A stretch of DNA of 64,000 nucleotides from Ramlibacter cellulosilyticus. GTDB taxonomy: Bacteria > Pseudomonadota > Gammaproteobacteria > Burkholderiales > Burkholderiaceae_C. The stretch spans positions 62,001 through 126,000 of the forward strand of contig NZ_JACORT010000003.1 in assembly GCF_014297465.1 (NCBI RefSeq), read 5' to 3'. The notes under the pieces were generated by a model. It saw only the letters and a list, made by a program, of their open reading frames with translations, searched no databases and was not told the origin of the DNA. This document shows, one piece after another, positions 59,024 through 64,000 of this stretch (position 1 is its first letter; every line of letters begins with the position of its first letter). The translations under genes and the position numbers were made by a program.

Positions 59024-61198
59024 ATGACCTGGGATCTGATGCTGGCCGAGTACAACTCGGGCCTGGAAGTACTGGCGGTGATCCTGACGCTGGTCATCTT
59101 CGTCTCCTCGCTGGACGACCTCTTCATCGACGTCTGGTACTGGGTGCGGCGCGTCGTGCGCCGCAGCAAGGTGGAGAAGTCGCCGAAGTACCGGCGCCTC
59201 ACGGTCGAGCAACTGCGCGACCGCGAGGAGCAGCCGCTCGCGATCATGGTTCCGGCATGGCAGGAGAGCGACGTGATCGCCGCCATGATCCAGAACATGG
59301 TGGAGGTGATGGAATACCACAACTACCGCGTCTTCGTCGGCACCTATCCCAACGACCAGCCGACGATCGACGAGGTGGAGCGCATGTCGAAGCGCTACCC
59401 GCAGCTGCAGCGCGTGGAGGTCCCGCACCCGGGGCCCACCAGCAAGGCGGACTGCCTGAACGCGGTGGTCGCGGCGATCTTCGAGCACGAGCGCGAGAAG
59501 GGCGTGGAGTTCGCGGGCGTGATCCTGCACGACAGCGAGGACGTGCTCCATCCGCTGGAGCTGAAGTTCTTCAACTACCTGCTGCCGCGCAAGGACATGA
59601 TCCAGCTGCCGGTGGCTTCGCTGGAGCGCGAGTGGTACGAGCTCGTGGCCGGCACCTACATGGACGAGTTCGCCGAGAGCCACGCCAAGGAGATGGTCGT
59701 GCGCGAGAGCGTCTCGGGCATGGTGCCGTCCGCCGGCGTGGGCACGTGCTTCTCGCGCAAGGCCCTCATGGGCCTGGTGGGCGCCACGCGCAACAAGCCT
59801 TTCAACATCGACAGCCTGACGGAAGACTACGACGTCGGCATGCGCCTGTCGCAGCTCAACATGAGCTCGATCTTCGGTGTGTTCCCCGTCACCTTCCACA
59901 TCAACCGCACGTCCTGGGGCAGCAGGAAGCGGCGCGAGCTGCTGCTGCAGATGCCGCTGTGCGTGCGCGAGTACTTCCCGGACAACTTCCGCGCGGCGTA
60001 CCGGCAGAAGGCGCGCTGGGTGCTGGGCATCGGCTTGCAGAGCTGGGAGCAGATCAAGTGGCGCGGCCGCACGACCGCGGCGCGCTACCTGCTGCTGCAC
60101 GACCGCAAGGGCGTGGTGACGTCCTTCGTCAGCATCCTGGCGTACATCCTCGTGGCGCACTTCGTCGTTTTCCACGTCGGACTCGCCACGGGCTGGTGGC
60201 ATGCGTACTATCCTTCGCTGTTCCAGGAAGGCAGCATCTGGCGCAAGATGATCTACATCAACGCGTTCTTCCTCGCGATCCGCGCGGCCCACCGTGTGTA
60301 CTTCACGACGGTGCTGTACGGATGGGAGCACGGCGTGATGTCGCTGCCGCGCATGGTGGTGGGCAACTTCGTGAACTGCATGGCCGTGGCCCGCGCCTGG
60401 AAGATGTACCTCTCGTACCTGTTCAAGGGCACGCGCCTCGCGTGGGACAAGACGGCCCATGAATTCCCGAGCAGCACGCAGCTCGCCCGCCGGCGCCAGC
60501 GCCTGGGCGAACTGCTCGTGTCCTGGAACGCGGTGGAAGAGGGCGCCATCCAGCGCGCGCTGGAAAAGCAGGCCGACTACGACGTGCCGCTCGGCCGCGT
60601 GCTGGTGTCCAACGGCTGGCTCGACGAAGAGACGCTGGCGGAAGCCATCGCCTACCAGGCGGACCTGCCGCGGGCGCACCTCTCGGCGGAACTCGTGCGC
60701 CAGCATGCCGACGACATGCCGCACGAACTGGCGATCCGCCACCGCGCGATCCACATGGGCCTGAACAAGCACAACCGCCCGATCCTCGCCGTGACGAGCC
60801 CGCTGTCCGAAACGGCGGTCCAGGAGATCACCGCGGCGGTCGGCATGGAGCCGGTGCAGCGCATCGCCCGCGAGGGCGAGCTGGCGGTGGCCCTGCGCCT
60901 GCTGCGCGACACGGAAGCCGACGGCAAGCCGGGGTCCGTGCCCACGGGTCCGCTGCTGGGCGACATGCTGATCGAGCGCGGGCTGCTCAAGCGCGAGGAG
61001 TTCGACGCCGCGATGCAGGAATACATGCCGGACAAGCACGGCCGCATCGGCGACTACCTGGTCGACCGCGGCGTGATCGCCCGCGAGATGCTGGACCAGG
61101 TGGTCCAGGACCAGCGCACCCATTTCGCGCGCAGCGCCGCGCAATCGGAACAACAACAGAGGGGATTCTTCGGCAAGCCGTCCGCCCAACCCACATAG
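59024..61198 (+). CDS. nfrB: NfrB-like processive glycosyltransferase with MshEN c-di-GMP domains
   Basis: A 724-residue inner-membrane GT2 synthase. The catalytic domain has the D-x-D-like HDSED (169-173), TEDYD (266-270) and Q328-x2-R331-W332, typical of processive glycosyltransferases; membrane helices follow (about 365-450). Residues 493-545 contain two MshEN motifs RLGxxL-x10-LxxxLxxQ five residues apart (RLGELL at 493, Q516; PLGRVL at 522, Q545), the known c-di-GMP binding pattern. A second, partly degenerate pair is at 644-697. This fits E. coli NfrB, linked to N4 phage adsorption and an N-acetylmannosamine polymer. Confidence 0.9.
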   Translation: MTWDLMLAEYNSGLEVLAVILTLVIFVSSLDDLFIDVWYWVRRVVRRSKVEKSPKYRRLTVEQLRDREEQPLAIMVPAWQESDVIAAMIQNMVEVMEYHNYRVFVGTYPNDQPTIDEVERMSKRYPQLQRVEVPHPGPTSKADCLNAVVAAIFEHEREKGVEFAGVILHDSEDVLHPLELKFFNYLLPRKDMIQLPVASLEREWYELVAGTYMDEFAESHAKEMVVRESVSGMVPSAGVGTCFSRKALMGLVGATRNKPFNIDSLTEDYDVGMRLSQLNMSSIFGVFPVTFHINRTSWGSRKRRELLLQMPLCVREYFPDNFRAAYRQKARWVLGIGLQSWEQIKWRGRTTAARYLLLHDRKGVVTSFVSILAYILVAHFVVFHVGLATGWWHAYYPSLFQEGSIWRKMIYINAFFLAIRAAHRVYFTTVLYGWEHGVMSLPRMVVGNFVNCMAVARAWKMYLSYLFKGTRLAWDKTAHEFPSSTQLARRRQRLGELLVSWNAVEEGAIQRALEKQADYDVPLGRVLVSNGWLDEETLAEAIAYQADLPRAHLSAELVRQHADDMPHELAIRHRAIHMGLNKHNRPILAVTSPLSETAVQEITAAVGMEPVQRIAREGELAVALRLLRDTEADGKPGSVPTGPLLGDMLIERGLLKREEFDAAMQEYMPDKHGRIGDYLVDRGVIAREMLDQVVQDQRTHFARSAAQSEQQQRGFFGKPSAQPT

Positions 61199-61212
61199 GG
61201 GCCCTCACAACG

Positions 61213-63507
61213 ATGAAACAACAACAACGAAAGGCGCTGGCACTCGCCGCCGTGCTGGCGCTTTCTGCTTTCTCCGCGGCAGCCCAGGGAACTGGAGCTG
61301 CCGCGCGCGGTGCCCAGGCGGCGAACAGCGCCGCCGACACGGGCTACAAGGCCTACGCCCGGCGCGACTACGCCGCCGCGGTGGAGGCCGCGCAGCGAGC
61401 GGTGCAACTGGCACCGCAACGCCGCGACTACTGGCTGCTGCTCGCGCAGGCCCTCGCGGCCAACGGGCAGCTGTCCCAGGCCGACCAGGCGCTCGAACGC
61501 GCGGCGCAGGCCAGGGGCGACGATGCCGCCCTCACGCGTGCCCGCGCCGACCTGGGCCGGATGCATGCGCAGGCGGCGGGCGACGCCATGTACAAGGCGC
61601 TGGCGGCCGGTGACGTGAAGACGGCCGTCGCGCAAGGCACCGAGGCCGTGCGCTGGGCGCCGGAGAACGCCGGCTACCGGCTGGTGCTGGTGCACGCGCT
61701 GCTGCGCGACATGCGCTACGCCGATGCGGACCGCGTCGCGACCGAGGCGCTGGCCCTGCTGCCGGAAAGCGCGGCGCCGCTGGCCTTGCGGGCCTACGCG
61801 CGCCAGGGACTGAACCGGCCGGCCGAAGCGGCAGCGGACGTCGACCGGGCGCTGCAGCAACGCGGCGTGTCCGCGGCGGCGCACCGGCAATTGCGCCTGC
61901 TCGCCGCGGATCTCGCGCTGGCGCAAGGCAATGGCCAGCGCGCGATGGACCTGCTGGCCGCCTTCCCCGCGAACGACGGCGATGCCGCCGCGCGGCGCGA
62001 ACTCGCGCGCCAGCGCCTCGCCGGCATGGCGGGTGACTTCGCCTTGCGCGCGCCCGGCATCGACTGCAGCAACGTCGACGCCGCGCAGACCTGCACGCTG
62101 CAGGCCGCCGCATTGCCGCCCATGCCCGGTTTCGCCAACGCCACCGCCGCCTACCGCGCGCTGGAGCAGAAGGACGTGCAGCGCGCGCTGGAGCAGGCGC
62201 GCATCGCCACGAATGCGTCCCCCGGCAATCGCGACTGGCAGCTGATGCACATGAACGCCGCGCTCGCGGCCAACGAGAACGCGGAAGCGGAGCGGGCCGC
62301 GACCGCGGCGCTCGCGCTGCGCGCCGACGCCGCGACGCTGGCGCAGCGCTCCACGATCCGCCGCAGCCTGGGCGACGTCGCGGGCGCGAATGCGGATGCG
62401 GAAGCCGCGCTGCAATCGGGCGAGCTCCCGGTGACGACGCAGGCCGCGCTGCTGGCCGACCTGGGCCGCACCCGCGAAGCGCGCGAGCGCCTCGCCAGCG
62501 CGCCGGCCGAACAGGCCACGCCGCAAACCCGGCTCGACCAGGCCTACCTCTCCACGCGCATCGGCGATTCCGAAGGCGCGCGCCAGGCCTTCGCGGCGGC
62601 GGATGCGGCGGGCGGCCTGCCGCCCACGTCCTTGCTCGACGCCGGCTATGCCGCGATGAAGAGCAAGCACGACCAGGAGGCCATCGGCTACTTCCACCGC
62701 GCGATCGACGCCGTCAACGGCATGCAGCTGAAGCTGGATCCGCAGCTCGTGTACGACACGCGCCGTTCCGTCGCGGACCTGGAGCGGCGCTGGGGCGTGC
62801 TGGCATCGCTCACGATGCGCAACGCCGGCGGCGTGGTGCCGGGCATCGGCGTGGTGGGCGGGCCCACGGGCAGCCGCACCACGCAGGCGGGCGCGGAGGT
62901 GTACTACCGGCCCTGGGGCTGGCGCAACGGCGAGTTCGTCGAGTTCTTCGCGCGCGGCTTCATGACGCTGGACAGCCAGGCGAACGGCGACACCGGTTCC
63001 GACAGCTTCAGTGGCGCCCTGGGCGCGCGCTGGAAGCCCTTCTCCTCGCAGAACCTCGTGCTGTCCCTGGCCCGCGTGTTCGGTCCCAACGTCAACGGCG
63101 ACTGGCTCGCGCAGGTGGGCTACTCGTACGACTACGGCAACGACCTGCGCGTCGACGTCCCGAGCTGGTGGACCCACCGCTTCTACGGCGAGGTGGGCCG
63201 CTACCTGGAAGAGGGCAACAACTACGGCCTGGCCTACCTCTACCTCGGGCGCCAGTACCTGGTGGGCAACAGCGGCCGCACGACGGTGTACCCGCACCTG
63301 TTCGCGGGCCTGGAGTACAACTCCGCGGACCTGGTGGAGAAGACCTCGTCGGGCGTCGGCCCGGGCATCAGCCTGCGGCACTGGTTCCGCGAGGACGTGT
63401 ACACGGCGCCGCGCTCGTACTGGGACATCACGGCGCAGTACCGCTTCCGCACGTCCGGCGACGACCGCCTGAAAGGCTTCTACCTGAACGCCTTCCTGAA
63501 TTATTGA
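61213..63507 (+). CDS. nfrA: NfrA-like outer-membrane TPR protein
   Basis: A 764-residue secreted protein. A signal peptide (ALAAVLALSAFSAAAQG) is followed by many TPR units to about residue 520 and a C-terminal domain of the NfrA type (VYYRPWGWRNGEFVEFFARG; DLRVDVPSWWTHRFYGEVGR; SLRHWFREDVYTAPRSYWD), likely a beta-barrel. In E. coli NfrA is the outer-membrane receptor of phage N4 and export partner of NfrB. Here it should form the exit channel for the polymer. It starts 14 bases after nfrB. Confidence 0.9.
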   Translation: MKQQQRKALALAAVLALSAFSAAAQGTGAAARGAQAANSAADTGYKAYARRDYAAAVEAAQRAVQLAPQRRDYWLLLAQALAANGQLSQADQALERAAQARGDDAALTRARADLGRMHAQAAGDAMYKALAAGDVKTAVAQGTEAVRWAPENAGYRLVLVHALLRDMRYADADRVATEALALLPESAAPLALRAYARQGLNRPAEAAADVDRALQQRGVSAAAHRQLRLLAADLALAQGNGQRAMDLLAAFPANDGDAAARRELARQRLAGMAGDFALRAPGIDCSNVDAAQTCTLQAAALPPMPGFANATAAYRALEQKDVQRALEQARIATNASPGNRDWQLMHMNAALAANENAEAERAATAALALRADAATLAQRSTIRRSLGDVAGANADAEAALQSGELPVTTQAALLADLGRTREARERLASAPAEQATPQTRLDQAYLSTRIGDSEGARQAFAAADAAGGLPPTSLLDAGYAAMKSKHDQEAIGYFHRAIDAVNGMQLKLDPQLVYDTRRSVADLERRWGVLASLTMRNAGGVVPGIGVVGGPTGSRTTQAGAEVYYRPWGWRNGEFVEFFARGFMTLDSQANGDTGSDSFSGALGARWKPFSSQNLVLSLARVFGPNVNGDWLAQVGYSYDYGNDLRVDVPSWWTHRFYGEVGRYLEEGNNYGLAYLYLGRQYLVGNSGRTTVYPHLFAGLEYNSADLVEKTSSGVGPGISLRHWFREDVYTAPRSYWDITAQYRFRTSGDDRLKGFYLNAFLNY

Positions 63508-63512
63508 CCCAC

Positions 63513-63600
63513 CCCCGAAGCGCCTGCGGCGCCTCCCCCTCAAGGGGGCGCCCCCAGCGGCCCGGCAAAGCCGGTTCCGCGGCGGCACTGGACCGGGGCG
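63513..63600. repeat. Comamonadaceae-type intergenic repeat, family D
   Basis: CCCCGAAGCGCCTGCGGCGC is followed by CCCCCTCAAGGGGGCGCCCC and CGGCCCGGCAAAGCCGG, three small palindromes in a row. Very similar strings are common between genes in Comamonadaceae. It sits between nfrA and the lipoprotein gene and may reduce read-through. Confidence 0.8.
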
Positions 63601-63622
63601 CTTCGTACTGTTCGAAGCACTG

Positions 63623-64000
63623 ATGCGAACTCTTTTCTATGCATGCGCGGCCGCCGCGGCGCTGCTCGCGGGCTGCGCCAGCCAGGTCGTGCCTCCCATC
63701 GAGGGCGTGGTCTGGCAGATCGACAACGAGCACACGCGGCCCCAGGGCGACTGGGAGAAGCTGGGCGTGAAGCGGCTGCTGGTGCAGTGGACGGTGGTGG
63801 ACAACCTCGCGTTCCTGCCCGGCACCGACGTGCCGCCCGGCGCGGCCATGCCGGACTGGCCGAAGATCGGCCAGCAGCCCTGGGCGCGCGAGGTGATCGT
63901 GGGGCTGGCGGGCCGCTTCGACGAGCGCGGCGCGCGCGGCGACCTGGAGAACCTGGTCGCCCAGTCGGCCAAGGTCGCCCGCACGCCGCCCCCCGTGAAC
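63623..64000 (+). CDS. Lipoprotein, possibly DUF4434-like glycoside hydrolase (3' end outside window)
   Basis: The first 126 residues are present. A lipoprotein signal peptide ends in LLAGC with C18 as the lipidated residue. The start of the mature part (GVVWQIDNEHTRPQGDWEKL; GVKRLLVQWTVVDNLAFLP) looks like the first strands of a TIM-barrel of the DUF4434 type, putative glycoside hydrolases. If so it could trim the polymer made by the upstream genes. The assignment is tentative as most of the protein is missing. Confidence 0.6.
   Translation, partial: MRTLFYACAAAAALLAGCASQVVPPIEGVVWQIDNEHTRPQGDWEKLGVKRLLVQWTVVDNLAFLPGTDVPPGAAMPDWPKIGQQPWAREVIVGLAGRFDERGARGDLENLVAQSAKVARTPPPVN

Noticed and set aside
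1..64000. tRNA or rRNA genes
   Set aside because: I saw no cloverleaf with a TTCGANTC-type T-loop followed by an acceptor end and no rRNA-like stretch; a dedicated scan would be needed to exclude them fully.

Overview
The window is GC-rich DNA typical of an aerobic to microaerobic betaproteobacterium in the order Burkholderiales, most likely Comamonadaceae (Ramlibacter/Variovorax-like). The grounds are codon and base composition, the gene families (TctC-type receptor, short Trp-rich membrane protein, CheB/CheR-PAS hybrid), and at least four families of intergenic repeats of the kind scattered through Comamonadaceae genomes. The species itself is inferred, not shown.

Layout. 1-6800 is mostly housekeeping: end of acetyl-CoA synthetase, a small cytochrome c, a FAD-Rieske oxidoreductase, ilvD with a divergent LysR regulator, and lgt. 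6885-12383 is a malonate catabolism cluster: GntR regulator with a palindromic operator, malonyl-CoA decarboxylase, a TctC-type receptor, an enoyl-CoA hydratase family protein and a malonyl-CoA synthetase. 12497-19588 holds a CheB-CheR-PAS hybrid and a second CheB, flanked by two alike unknown proteins, plus cysteine synthase and a DUF4130-like protein. 19891-21165 encodes an acyl-CoA dehydrogenase. 21267-26030 is a tightly coupled minus-strand operon (nitronate monooxygenase, class II ribonucleotide reductase, nitroreductase, hemerythrin) behind an FNR-type box.

26194-36701 is the nitrogen oxide region: DUF2254 membrane protein, NarL-type response regulator, an FNR-like protein cut short inside its DNA-binding domain, copper nitrite reductase NirK with an extra cupredoxin domain, NnrS, a second NnrS-associated membrane protein, a DUF59 protein, NsrR, quinol-type NO reductase and a DUF2249 protein. 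NsrR-like 23-bp operators lie upstream of both nirK and the nor genes, so nitrite to N2O reduction is probably under NsrR plus an FNR/Dnr factor. An IS110-family element (about 36840-38385) lies next to the nor promoter.

38581-53130 is respiratory: a ba3-type (B-family) oxidase operon with three multihaem cytochromes c, two UspA proteins, then ccoI, ccoS, ccoN, ccoO, ccoQ, ccoP, ccoG, ccoH and a small membrane protein. FNR-type boxes lie between uspA and ccoI and before ccoN. A strong terminator ends this block.

53425-64000 is an exopolysaccharide locus: wecB (UDP-ManNAc supply), a His-rich secreted protein, a DUF2334 protein, a BcsB-like periplasmic protein, an NfrB-like glycosyltransferase with two MshEN-type c-di-GMP motif pairs, an NfrA-like outer-membrane TPR protein, and a truncated lipoprotein that may be a glycoside hydrolase. 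The set looks like a complete c-di-GMP-controlled N-acetylmannosamine polymer synthesis and export system and is the best candidate here for an under-described system.
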